Source: Pseudocercospora fijiensis CIRAD86 (taxonomy: Eukaryota > Ascomycota > Dothideomycetes > Mycosphaerellales > Mycosphaerellaceae). Taken from it: a stretch of 64,000 nucleotides of DNA. Where the stretch lies: assembly GCF_000340215.1 (NCBI RefSeq), contig NW_006921532.1, forward strand, positions 6,170,681 to 6,234,680, read 5' to 3'. The translations under genes and the position numbers were made by a program. Positions 46,836 to 57,638 of this stretch are shown here, piece after piece. Under the pieces are notes generated by a model. The model was not told where the DNA came from. It was given only the letters and a program-made list of their open reading frames with translations, and made no database searches. The number at the start of each line of letters is the position of its first letter. The first letter of the stretch is position 1.

Positions 46836-49800
46836 AATATTACGAGCTTTTAGCCTTCTTCTTGTTCTTCACACTAGTCTAATACTCGTCTAACAGCTTA
46901 GTTATGTCTTCAAAAGAGGCTTTAGCTTCCTACGAGTCCCATTTAGGCGAATAGCCTTACTATCTTAACAGGTACTCCTTCTTGCCTTTCCTAGTCCGGT
47001 GCTATAGGATACGTTCTATAGACTACAGTTCTTCACTATTAGCTAAGACTTCTTCTAACTCAGTAGGTGCTTCGTCGCCTTCGCGTTAATAGTATAGCTT
47101 AAGGAGGGATACATAGAAGGTGTTATAGATAGTGTAATAGGGTAGAAGCTATAACTAGTAGGCCTATGTGCCCTTCGGTTCTCGGATACGGAATGGGCTA
47201 ATGTATCTTAGTGCGAGCTTGGGCCTTATTTTACCATCGGGTAATGGGTGTTTACGGATGCGGAGGTTCTTTATACTAAGCATAACTATGTCGCCTTGCT
47301 TAAAGGTTATTAGAAGGTAGTGTTTGTTATAGTAGGTCTTTTAGTACTCTTAAGCCTTTATTAACTTCTCGGCCATCTTAGTATAGATTTCTCGCATCTT
47401 CTGAACCCTCTTAATAGCCGCTAGTGTTTTAGGTTGACCTTGACCCGCTTCCCTTTCCTTACGCTCGGCCTCGAGCGATAAGGGGTCTTATAGTATAGCA
47501 GCGTTTTGGCCCATTATAGCGAAATAAGGTAACACCTTAGTAGATAAGTGGACACTGTTGTTATACACGAATTCGGCTAGTTGCAGGAGGTTGACCTAGT
47601 CGTTAGGGTTGTTATTAATATAGCTGCGCAGGTACTGCTGCAGCGTAGCATTCTGCCTCTCGGTCTAGCTATCTATTTGTAGATAGAATACTATAGACAG
47701 GCGATGCTTAAGTCTTAGCTGTAGGCATATCTCACTCTAATAGTAAGATGTAAATGTCGGGCCTCGGTTAGAGACTATCCCCTTAGGGGTTCCCTAATAG
47801 CTATAGAAGATGTTATTCTATAGTAACTCAGCTAAGTCAATAGCCGTCTAATCCTTCCTAGCAGGGATATAACGAGCGCCTTTAGTGAATCGGTCTACGA
47901 CGACTAGGATGGCGTTAAAGATGTCTTTGCTTCCTCTTCGCTTAGTAGGGGGAAGACCTGTAATGAAATCTATTGTAAGCTCTGCAAATAGCTTCTTTAG
48001 AACAGGGAGTGAAGACAACTCGCTAAATGGTAAGTGCTTTAGTGCTTTGACTCGCTAGTATACTGTATAGGTCTATACATACTCCTTTATATGCCGCTTA
48101 CTATTTAGCTAGTAGTATATGCGCGATAGTAACTCGTGCGACCTCTCTATACTATAGTAACTAGCGAGTTCACTATTATAGTGCCTCTTTAAAAGCTCTT
48201 ATCTAATCGATTGTTTAGCGGGGACATAGTATCTACCCTTAAACTTTAAGTAACCTTTGTCGTCGATCGACTAATTGTTGTTACTCTTACTAGATCGAGT
48301 CGCCCGCCTACTTACAAGCTTATTAATGCGCTCGACAGCAAAGGCGTCCCTCTGCTAAGTACGCAACAGCTCATCTATAAACGATTAACTATCCCCATTT
48401 ATAAGGTTATTTAACAGTACCCTCGCTATCGAACGAGGTACGCATTATATGCATCTAATAGTACTAGCAGCCGGATTAACTACAACCTCTTCTATAGTGC
48501 TGTCGCTATAGATAGCAATATCTTCAATCGAGTCGTTATAGCTCGAGCGATCTACGTCCTTTCTTTTAACGTGCACTAGAAGAACGACAACTCCGCTATA
48601 GTATTTGTTGCCGCCGCGGGGTCCGGAAGTCCGCTTATCCTATGCCTGCTTTATAGCAAGGTCTATAGCAATCTTATACTACAGGGTTGGAAACAGAGAA
48701 TTAATGTGTTAGGTTTCGCTATCGTAATCAGGTCGCCTCGATAGGCTATTAGTAGGGTTACTCACGCCTAGCCGATGTAATATATTAAAATCGAACCCGG
48801 CGAGGTAGACGGCCTATCTAGCCTATCGACCTATAACCCTAGTAACCTTCGTAATTCTACGGAGGTTGTTATGGTCCGTATAGACCTGAACAGGGTGCTA
48901 AGCACCATCGAGATAATAGCGCTAGTGCTTAAAGGCTTCTACGATTGCTAGGAGCTCTTGCTCGTAGGTCTCGTACCGACGTTCTGTATCGATTATCTTC
49001 CGTAAAAAGAAGGCAATCGGGTGCCAATAGGTATTATTAGCCTACTATAACATAATAGCTAATACAGCGAACTGTAAAGCGTTAGTTTCAATTCGGATCT
49101 GCTTGCTTAGCACGAAATAGTGTAATAAGGGGATATTAGTAAAGCGTTGCTTTAGGCCGTCAAAAGCGGCTTATGCTCTGTTAGTCTATTTAAACTCTCT
49201 AGTTGGGTTGGCCTTAGTTTTGGTAAGCTCAGTCAGGGGCATTACATACCGTAAATAACCCTTAATAAACCGACGGTAGAAGTTAGCGAAACCTAGGAAT
49301 AATTGAAGCTCTTTAATAGACGTAGGAACGGGCCATTTAGTAATTGTTTTAATCCGGTTAGGATCAGCCTTAATACCCTCGGTTGAAATGAGGAAGCTAA
49401 GGAATAACACCTCTTTAGCAGCAAAGGTGCATTTGGAAGGTTTGCAATACAGTCTATAGGCTCGTAGGCGGTCGAGTACCTTGCGGACTGTAGCCTAGTG
49501 TTCCGTAATGTTAGGAGAGTGTATATAAACCAGGATGTCATCTAGGTAAACTATACAGAGGTAATCTAATAGGCCTAATAGGGCCCGATTAATATAGGAC
49601 TAGAATGTAGCAGGGGCATTAGCTAGCCCAAATGGCATAACCAAGTACTCAAAATAGCTATAGCGAGTACGAAAGGCTGTCTTCTATTTATCGCCCTTGC
49701 GAATACGAATGCGGTAATAGGCGTCCTTAATGTCTAATATAGTGTAGTAGTAGGCACTAGAAAGGCGATCGAGGGTCTTATTAATAAGAGGAAGTAGATA

Positions 49801-50697
49801 GCGATCTTTAATAGTAACAGTATTAAGCCTACGATAATCGATATAGAGGCGTAGGCTACTATCCTTCTTTAGTACGAATAGGATAGGGGCACTAGTAGGG
49901 CTGTTACTATACCGAATGCGACTATTGGCTAGGTTTTCCTCTAGGTACTTACGTAACATAGTAAGCTCTCGTTTACTAAGGTTGTAGAGGGGGCTAAAAG
50001 GGACCTCCTTGCCCTCTATAATGTCAATCTTATAATCTGTCTCCTTAAACATAGGCAATGTCGATGCTAGGTAATATTTAAATACATTAATATAGGTCTC
50101 TCGAATAGGCACTAGTATACGTTCGAGCTAATTAGGGTCTATGCTATTAGGGGGCACAGGTTCATCGTTATTACTACCGAGTAGGTCGGTAGTCGGATTA
50201 GCTAAGGCGGAGGCTAGTGTTAGGTTGCTAATAAACAGGACCCTAATATTATTAGGACACTCGCTGATGTCGATGTGTTTAATGTCCTCTTTCCTAGCGA
50301 TTCTAAATCGCTATTGTTAACTGCCTAAGTCTATAACTACAGCATAGTACTTAAGAACAGGGTTGCTAATAACAATGTCGGATAGGAGGCTGTCTATATC
50401 CACCGCGTAGGCAGTGAAGTTTAGTAGGCGTTCATTTCCGAGGTCGTCTTTCAGAACTATAGGAATATAGTAGGCCCTATAGGTCAAGTGCCGAGCGTTA
50501 TTAAACCAAGCAAGGGTTGGCAGGTCAGTCTTCGGCAGTTGTCGAAGGTCTAACTGCTTAGCTAGGTAATGGCTAATAAGGGCGCTAACTGAATTTCCGG
50601 GGTCCAGTATAACCTTTGCCTTATAGTTGGTGTCGGGCCTAGATATAAGACAGGTACGTGTAATAGCTAGCACAATGTCGATAGTCTTACGCCGCAC
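46836..50697 (-). pseudogene. gypsy pol: protease, RT, RNase H, integrase, chromodomain
   Basis: Minus-strand order. Protease at 50697-50317, with LDPGNSVSALIS at the aspartic site. RT at about 50112-49200, with [19 protein letters not shown] and the catalytic YLDD intact at about 49535-49545. RNase H at about 49180-48650. Integrase at about 48450-47250, with a readable core from LTIDFITGLPP on through a G-x-P segment. Chromodomain at about 47020-46880 (KKEYLLR, then GYSPKWDS followed by a stop), which would read histone marks and steer insertion into heterochromatin. Scattered TAG/TAA replace Trp or Gln. The overall frame is one polyprotein of the usual length. It is disabled but much less degraded than its neighbours. 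Confidence 0.92.
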
Positions 50698-50699
50698 GA

Positions 50700-52110
50700 G
50701 GCTAACAGTTAGTGCGGCGCTTACTCTTTTTTCGAAGGTTGGCCTATAGGGGTGGCGTTGGCTGCTAAAAGGTGCTTTCGGTGCTTAGCGGTAGCACGGT
50801 CGACTCGGGCCTGATCCCTAGGTTTGTCGCATTAGCCTAGTAGATAGCTAGTGCTGTCGCAATTGAAGTACTTTAATCTAGTTAGTAGACTGCCGTAGCT
50901 GTTGTTGTTAGTTAAGCGGTTAGCGTTGTAAGGATACGAGCCCCTTCTACGGCCCCTGTCGCGGCCTCCTCTGTATAGCCGGCGGCTACGGCCTCTTCTA
51001 CGGTCATTGTTACTATTCCTATTGTCAGCATTGTTGTTATAGTAGGAACCTTAGTTTCCTCCGCGGCTACTACGATTGCCGCGGTTAGTACTAGCTAGTC
51101 GGATCCTCGATTCTAGTCGTTATTAGAGCTGAACAGCCCGTTCGGCTGTTTCTACTTCGACTATGAATTGAATACGTATCAAGTTGGCCTTTTCGAACAC
51201 ACGACGGCGGTCCAATTTAAGGATAAGCTCCTACCTGAGTTTTAGGCGTATCTTAGAGATCTATATAGAATCAGTCTTAGCCGGGAGATCGTCCTCGAGG
51301 GTCTTCAAATAGGCCTTAAATAAACGAGCCGATTAATCAGTCTTTTGTTTAGCTCGAAGGTACTAGTCCTAAGCATGTTGTTGCCTTAGTATAGGGTTTC
51401 TAAGGGTGTCTAGCATAATAGTCTTATAGGTCTGCTACTAAACAGCGGTCTAATTAGTAAGGGAGTCGAAATGGTTATCCTAGGTGCGTTTTGGGTCTCT
51501 ATCAATGTATTGTATAGCATAGACGACTAGTGAGTAGTTATCTAGCAGGGCCCTTAGTGCATTCCGCTGGTTCAATTTACAATTACGTATATGATTATTG
51601 TACTGCTTGCGGCTAGAGCCATTAAATACGGTACAGTCTTTAAGCTTAGCATCCTTCTTTTAAATAGAAGGTACTGCTACTAGTTCTAGTCTAGTAGTAG
51701 TTATTAGGGCTTCCTATAGGCGGCGAATCTCGAGGAGATTATCCTTTAGCTATTGTTCTTAACGTAGGGCAGTGAGCCTATTCTAAGTAGCTTCTTAAAG
51801 TCTCGCTACTAGTTAAGGGCTAAAGGCTAGCTAGCTATATCGTCGATTGACAATGTTGTTAAGAATGTCGTTAATAGGCAATTCTAGATCATTACCTAGA
51901 ATTGCAGGTTCTTCTTTAGCAGGTCCTATAGCAGGCTCTTCGGTAGGAGGCACTTTAGTAGGTGCTCTAGTAGGCACTTTAGCAGGCACTATGCCACTAG
52001 CATTATCGTTGCTAGCGCTGCTAGCGGCAGCACGGTTGTTGTTTCGTAATAAGCCGGCTATTGTAATAGGGGATGACACTAATAATGTATTATTAGCCCC
52101 TAAGATACGG
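50700..52110 (-). pseudogene. gypsy gag (zinc knuckle)
   Basis: The minus strand reads a Pro/Ala-rich N-terminal part (51831-52079 open), a capsid-like middle with several RIP stops, and a zinc knuckle at 50829-50870: YFNCDSTSYLLG-stop-C, a CX2CX4HX4C motif in which Cys and His have become Tyr and Gln a stop. Gag packages the element RNA. The start is not certain; 52110 is a limit. Confidence 0.75.
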
Positions 52111-52336
52111 ATGTAGCGGAATTAGTAGATATTAGTCTAGTGCGATTGACTTAGTGCAATAGGCCGTATAGAAGGCCTTGCTTGATAATTGGTACGGTTG
52201 TTTCGATGGAATGGTACGTGTAGGTCCCGTTCTTAGGGCGCAATATAGTTAGATTGGTCTTGTTCGTAGCTATACCGCTAAAAGCTTGAAATAAGGACTA
52301 TCTAGCTGCTGCCCTTAAAGGGTAGATCGAATACTA
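52111..52336. other. gypsy leader with presumed primer-binding site
   Basis: Next to the 5' LTR the minus strand begins TAGTATTCGATCTACC at 52336, in the primer-binding-site position; TGG would be the usual first bases, and TAG fits a RIP change. I cannot assign the tRNA. Confidence 0.5.
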
Positions 52337-52533
52337 TGTAAGAAGGGTTATATTAGCAGGTAGATAGGGTGGTAGTAGGTACAAGTAGTATTCGATAAGG
52401 AGCTAGGAGGAGAGGGAGGAAGGTAGGAGAGTTAGCCCAACGCCAAGCGCCAAGCCCTACCTGAGGCATCAAGACCCTAGCTTCACTCGGCCTAGTCACA
52501 TACCAATCACGTATAGCCTCTTTGGCCCTGACA
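52337..52533 (-). repeat. 5' LTR of the gypsy element
   Basis: 197 bp, TGTAAGAAGG...CCCTGACA as read on the plus strand. Same length as the other LTR. Confidence 0.92.
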
Positions 52534-52538
52534 ATAGC
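52534..52538. repeat. 5-bp target-site duplication of the gypsy element, right
   Basis: ATAGC directly follows the LTR end ACA, matching 45386-45390. Confidence 0.85.
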
Positions 52539-53260
52539 AGCCTCTACCTCCTTATACAATACGAAGTTACTACCTGCCCTACCCTTTATATCTCCTAAAT
52601 AACTAAGAGTTCTAAGGAACGAACTAGCATTCGGCCTTAGTATAGCGAGTAACTAGTAGAACGTTCTACAGAGCTGCCTTATAGCTCTTTTATATACTAT
52701 ACCGATACTAAGGGAGGAGCTATCCTAGTACTTAATATTGTCGAATAGTTCGGTAGGAAAGTGTATAAACTTCTTAAGGAGGAGGACTTCTAGGGAAATC
52801 GATAAGTTCTGCCTAGATCTAGATAAAGATATTCTGCTAAGCAGTTAGGGAATTAAACCGTAAACGAAAGGATGAAATTCATACCTAAGGAGTACAGTTT
52901 CCGAACTAAACTATAATGCCTTATATGTGTGTGTGCTTTTGATTAGTTAGTGCCCTTAGCTGATTGTCTATAGATTTAAGGTTATATAAGTACCTTTATA
53001 TAACTACGTAGCCTAAGTAGGATTCGAAAATTCTATAAGTACTAAGGACTAAAAATGCCGGCTACGCTGCTAGCTACACTGCTAAGTCTTACAAAGGGCT
53101 TGCTTGAAGCTACGTATACATTCGTACACTTCTTAAAAACCGATAAATTATATGGTTCGAACTAGCTACTTATGTAGTTGCTTAGCAAACCAACCTAAAC
53201 TAAACTAGAGTTTCGGCTTAGCAAACCAAACCAAACCAACCCGAACTACTACGGGGTCTA
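52539..53260. other. Subterminal region and right end of copy B
   Basis: Inverted counterpart of 27485-28210 in copy A, including the AACCAAACCAAACC-rich subterminal tract and the terminal inverted repeat at 53241-53260. Coding state unresolved (see the entry at 27620). Confidence 0.6.
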
Positions 53261-53268
53261 TTTACTAG
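53261..53268. repeat. 8-bp target-site duplication of hAT copy B, right
   Basis: TTTACTAG; partner of 36197-36204. Confidence 0.88.
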
Positions 53269-53906
53269 TATCTCGTCTCTTTAACTATACTCGATCTACT
53301 CCTAGCGCTTATCGTCTATAGCGTTAGGCCCTAAGACTGCACCTATTACTAGATCGACGTATAGTATCTCCTCGCTTTTTTTAGTTCCTTTATTCGCAGT
53401 ATTAAGCTCTATCGCGGTATCCTAAACTCTAGCATTATTGTTCTCGGCTATCTAAACATCTCCGTTACTATCGGTCGTATCGATAGAGGTAGCGGCTATA
53501 GGTCTAAATGCTATTAGTTAACGTATTAAAGAAAAATATACCGGCTATAGCTACCGGCTACGGCTACCGGCTATAGCTGCTAGCTACGGCCGCTAGCTAG
53601 ATTGACTTACGCTACTAGAACTTTACGCTCGAAAACTAGCCGCAATTCTTTCCTCCTCTTAGCCTTCTCTTAGGTTGTCTTCTTATTCTAACCTTTACTT
53701 TTTTCTATAGGCGCTAGCTATCGATAGAATGCCTTATTCCGCGCCTTTCTTCTCTTATCCTTAGCTCTTTTATCCTTATCTATCTTGTCCTTTCTCTCGC
53801 GGTCTCGTACGGAATTCTTCTTCGTAGAGTACTCCTCTTTAGTCTTACGCTTTTTAGTTAGACGCTTAGGCAAAACAAACTCGCGGTCTTTAGTTCTATC
53901 TTCTAT
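53269..53906 (-). pseudogene. Basic cargo protein gene, 5' part (copy A)
   Basis: Counterpart of 36825-37460 in copy B: start ATA at 53906, basic exon 1, the GTAAGT intron with GCCGGC motifs at about 53500-53610, and the start of exon 2. The frame is cut at 53269 by the insertion of copy B and resumes at 36204. Confidence 0.6.
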
Positions 53907-54506
53907 TTAGCGCGCGGCGCGCTTCTCTCTTACTATTATAAGAGAAAGGGGCGAGGGCGTAGCGTATAGTAGTTATTGTCGGTATAGGTATAGAGGAAGA
54001 AGTTGAAAGTATAAGAATATCGCGAAGCCCTAATTGTTGCCGCCTACGTAACGTTATATAGGTAAGCTTTCGCAACTACGGCAACTACGCCCCGGTAATA
54101 GTAACTACGCCCTAGCAACGGTAACTACGCCCTAGCAACGGCAACTACGCCCTAGCAACAGTAATAAAGCGTAGTAAATACAACCTAGTAACTATTATAG
54201 CCGGCAATCGTAGCTAGTAGTCGAACAAGAGTATCCTTATAGCAAAACTACGCCCTAGCAACGGCAACTACGCCCTAGCAACGGCAACTACGCCCTAGCA
54301 ACGGCAAAAGAGCGTAGTAAATGTAACAGAGTTACTATTATAGCCGGCAATCGTAGCCGGCAGTCGAATAAGAGTGTCCTTATAGTAAAACTAATATAGT
54401 CTCTAGTTTAAACTAGGAATCTATATAGTTCGAAAAAACTAAACCGGAACTAGGGAGCTAGTTCGCCGCTAAGAAACCAAACTATATACGTTTGGTAGTT
54501 CGGAAA
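53907..54506. repeat. Minisatellites and subterminal DNA, right end of copy A
   Basis: Contains the inverted form of the 20-bp minisatellite (TACGCCCTAGCAACGGCAAC units, about 54080-54310) and a GCCGGC pair near 54340. No gene. Confidence 0.75.
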
Positions 54507-54526
54507 CCGAACTACTGCGGGGTCTA
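54507..54526. repeat. Terminal inverted repeat of copy A, right
   Basis: CCGAACTACTGCGGGGTCTA, the exact inverted partner of 27485-27504. Confidence 0.88.
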
Positions 54527-54534
54527 CCTATACC
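54527..54534. repeat. 8-bp target-site duplication of hAT copy A, right
   Basis: CCTATACC, partner of 27477-27484. The copia RT frame resumes directly after it. Confidence 0.88.
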
Positions 54535-55890
54535 TTAATACTAGCTGTACGAGTCTTTAGAGCTCTTATAGCTATCGTAGCTAAGTTTAACCTAGAAGCT
54601 AAGCAAATAGATACAGTTAATGCCTTCCTTAATGCTATGTTCCTATATACGCTATACCTTAGGCCGCCTAATAGATTTAAGCAGAAGGGCAAGGTATTAA
54701 AACTAATACAAGCGCTCTATAGTCTATAGGAGTTACCTCAGCTATAGTACAATCACTTTACTACTACCCTCGAGAACAAGCTCGGAATACAACCTATCGA
54801 TAACGTAGACTGCCTTTATACTAATCTAGATAAGCACGTGTTTATCTTCTTTTATATAGATAATATAGTGCTGTTATACTACCGTTAATATAGGCAGAAA
54901 GCAATAGACCTTAAGTAGAAGCTAATAAAGGAGTATAAGCTTAGTAACCTAGGGAAACTCTTATAGTTCCTCGGTATTAAAGTTATACGTAACAGACAGA
55001 ATAGGAAGCTGTAGTTGTTACAAAAGGCATATACTAAGAAGATAGGTTAGCGTTATAGAATTGATCCTAAGAATAGTAGGCGAGCAGAGGCACTATTGCT
55101 AACTAGATACGAACTATACGAGAAACCCTCTAACAAGGAGACTCGTTATATAGACTTATTAGCAATCCTAGCCTACTAGAGCCGTATAGGTTCACTTAAC
55201 TTTATAGCGGTACAAACCCGGCCGGACATAGCCAAGGCGGTTTCTATACTATTAAAAGCCCTTTAGAATCTACGGCAAGAAGACATAGCCGCTACTAATT
55301 AGTATATTAAATACCTACTACAAACAAAGCACCTATACTTAGAATACAACGCTAATAGACTAGCAATTACTGCTTACTCAAGCCAACAGCTTTATAAGTT
55401 CTACGGGGCTTCTAATGCCTTATATAGTAACTATAAAGGCACTAGACAGTCGTTAGAAGGATGGATATTCAGCTTGTTTAACGGACTAGTCGATTAGAAG
55501 GCAGTACGACAGTCAACTATTACTAAATCTACGACTAAGGCTAAACTGCTAGCCGCCTTATATGCAGGTTTAGAACTAATCTAGTAGAAGCGTTTCTTTA
55601 ACAATATTAGCCTTACCTTAGACAGTATTCCTATGCTATACTATAACAATATACAGACTATCCGTATTATTAAGGCTAATGCTAGCAAACTAGACACGAA
55701 GCTCCGCTATATAGATATTTACTAGTGCTAGCTAAGGCAAGAACATAAGGCTAGAAGGATTTAATGCGAATACCTAGCTATATAGGATATGCTAGCCGAT
55801 AGAATAACTAAGCTCTATAGCCCTTAGAACTAGAAGAGATTTATTAAATAGCTAAGACTAACTAGACTACCTAACCTGACAACTAACTAA
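54535..55890 (+). pseudogene. copia pol, second part: RT and RNase H
   Basis: Begins LILAVRVFRAL and continues through DTVNAFLNAM near 54615-54645 (the usual D-V-x-NAFL block), IQALYSLQELPQ near 54700-54740, and the catalytic site FFYIDNIVLL at 54847-54876, where the second Asp has become Asn. RNase H follows with the TKSTTKAKLLAA segment near 55525-55560, from the S-x-x-EAE block. Stops are TAG/TAA. Confidence 0.87.
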
Positions 55891-55990
55891 GATATACAGT
55901 TATAGGGGTATATAAGGAAGCAACTCTTCCTCTAACAACCTCTTCCTCTTTAGCAATACAAAGACAACTCTATATAATAGGTAGTAGGCG

Positions 55991-56008
55991 CCCCCCCCCC
56001 CCCCCCCC
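55991..56008. repeat. 18-base C homopolymer
   Basis: A run of 18 C at the right edge of the copia element, in otherwise AT-rich DNA. It may mark the element border or be a sequencing-sensitive site. Confidence 0.9.
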
Positions 56009-56885
56009 TATTAATTGCAACTAAGTCGATTAAGCATACCTTTATCGATTAGCGCTAGCAAAAGTGTCTAATACGATAACGACGACTAATTAGAATAAAG
56101 GATTCAACCTTACCTTCTAATATAGACTAAACAAATAGTATAGGAAACCTTACTTTGCGGGGTACGTTACTATCGCCTATATTATTACTTCGAACGTTAC
56201 TTCTACTAACTAATAACAAGTCTACGGCGATTGTATTAGTGCTAGTAATAATAGTGCAGTAGTCTTAGCTAAGGGTAGCGTCCTTAGTTAAGTTACCTAT
56301 CCTAATTTATTAAATCTGTTTAACTAATGCATATCTTACCTAATCCTTTATCTAATTAAATAGACGCTACCTATGCGATTAATATAATAACCGATAGTAA
56401 TAATATAACGGGCTTAGTTTAGCTAAACTAACTTTACTATACAATACGAGTACTTAGATAAGGCTTAATAGTGTCGGTCTATACTTAGACTACGTAGGAA
56501 GACAACAGTTCCTAGTAATAGGGACTATATATAAAGGTGTATATACAGTCCGGATTATATAACGATATCCTTCTAGGGTAATCGGGGTATGAAATAAGAC
56601 TCTCTTATATATAGTATAGATTTAAACTAATTTTTTTGTAGTTTTAATAAGGTACTATATAAGAAGTTAAAAAGATTAATTTTTCTTTTGTTTGTATATA
56701 AAGAAGCATTAACTACCTTACCTAAAATAGAAGGCAATCCCCTTTTTGCACAAGCTAAGGGGGTATATAACGCGTTAGCTTAGTTATATAATAGGTACGT
56801 GACTTCTTAGCTTAAAGAATTTTTACACTGTATTTTAGACTATAGAATAGAGCAGAATATAGGCAATTAACGAAGCCAATTCAAC
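56009..56885. other. RIP-affected AT-rich DNA up to the single-copy border
   Basis: No readable gene. One plus-strand stretch near 56.33-56.6 kb can be read with few stops but matches nothing I know. Base composition changes sharply to ordinary DNA at about 56880. Confidence 0.4.
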
Positions 56886-57638
56886 CGCCGGCAATGCAGT
56901 ATTACGTAAGTAATCCACTGCGCTGTGCGTGATAGTTGCAAGTTTAGGGAGTTGTGAACTATAACGGATCTTCATCCATCTTTATATATATATATATACC
57001 ATGGTACCTTGCTAACCGCTATTGGGAATTCCACCAATGCTGATGACAGAACGCAATGCAATGTCGCCCCCGTGGTCCACGAGGCTGAAGATTTCTTTTG
57101 AAGACTGTTGTTTCGAAAGGTAGGACTGGAATGGAGGGCTTTTCAGCTGAGAAGAGACGAACCCTGAGCATTGCTCGTGTGTTTGGAAGTTACTGAAATG
57201 CGAAGTGTCTCACAGCACCGCTATGCTGAGGCTGGACAAGATAGATACCTATGTCTCGTTCGTCGTGCGTATCATGCGCTGGCGTTCTCTCTGCACACGT
57301 GAGCTTTGTGAGCATTGCTAAAAACAGTAAGACAGCGAGAATGCTACTGATGTATATCAATCGTTCTGTTCATTCTGGTATTCTTCTGCGCTAAACATCT
57401 TGGAATCTACGACATGTATTCCTTCACCATGGATGCTCTGCTCGTCATCACACAATCGTGTTTCGCATCTCCTGTCCTGTTCCTGTTCCCGCCTCCGGCG
57501 ATATGCTCTATCTGGGTATAAATAACGCATGATCCACATGTGAAAAGAAAATGAAATTCAGATCCTTCTGCAAAGAATTGTTGCTGCACGGCAGCATGTA
57601 GAATCGTAAAATCGACAGCCTGCAGTGAGTGAGGCTCC
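56886..57638. other. 3' flank of the low-complexity protein gene
   Basis: Ordinary base composition with CpA/TpG restored. An (AT)n run lies at about 56980-56998. Short open frames exist but none looks like a gene. It should contain the 3' untranslated region and terminator of the gene at 57639-59939. Confidence 0.5.

Larger units (their letters stand above)
45391..52533 (-). mobile_element. Ty3/gypsy LTR retrotransposon with chromodomain (chromovirus type)
   Basis: A 7,143-bp element with 197-bp LTRs starting TGT and ending ACA, 5-bp target duplications and minus-strand gag-pol. The gene order protease-RT-RNase H-integrase-chromodomain defines the chromodomain branch of Ty3/gypsy. It is the innermost and youngest layer of the nest. 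Fewer CpA/TpG sites have been converted than in its surroundings, and several pieces of pol remain open (126-142 codons). The two LTRs differ at about 12 of 197 positions, all transitions, so LTR divergence reflects RIP more than age. Confidence 0.93.
36205..53260 (+). mobile_element. hAT-like DNA transposon, copy B (about 9.9 kb plus a gypsy insertion)
   Basis: The ends are TAGACCCCGCAGTGGTTCGG at 36205-36224 and its inverted partner at 53241-53260 (two RIP-type differences). An 8-bp duplication lies outside them. B lies in the opposite orientation to A and inside A's basic-protein gene. Subtracting the gypsy element and its 5-bp duplication leaves about 9,908 bp, close to A. In transcript order on the plus strand: 20-bp minisatellite, basic-protein gene, hAT transposase, cenH3-like gene, duplicated block, intron-bearing H3-like gene, unresolved subterminal region. 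A and B together form a large imperfect palindrome. Confidence 0.88.
27485..54526 (-). mobile_element. hAT-like DNA transposon, copy A (about 10 kb, split by copy B)
   Basis: The 20-bp terminal inverted repeats TAGACCCCGCAGTAGTTCGG are identical at 27485-27504 and 54507-54526, with an 8-bp duplication of copia sequence outside them. Without copy B and one duplication, A is about 9,980 bp (27485-36204 plus 53269-54526). In transcript order on the minus strand it carries a basic-protein gene (interrupted by B), the hAT transposase, a centromere-H3-like gene and a second H3-like gene, with GCCGGC-cored minisatellites between and inside them. All genes show RIP stops. A is older than B, because B is inserted in it, and younger than the copia element it splits. 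Confidence 0.88.
54527..55980 (+). mobile_element. Ty1/copia retrotransposon, 3' segment
   Basis: Contains the rest of the reverse transcriptase and RNase H, and what should be the 3' LTR region. After the last coding part (near 55890) a short AT-rich stretch contains CTATATAATAG and ends just before an 18-base C run. The LTR borders cannot be fixed because no second LTR is present for comparison. Confidence 0.85.
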
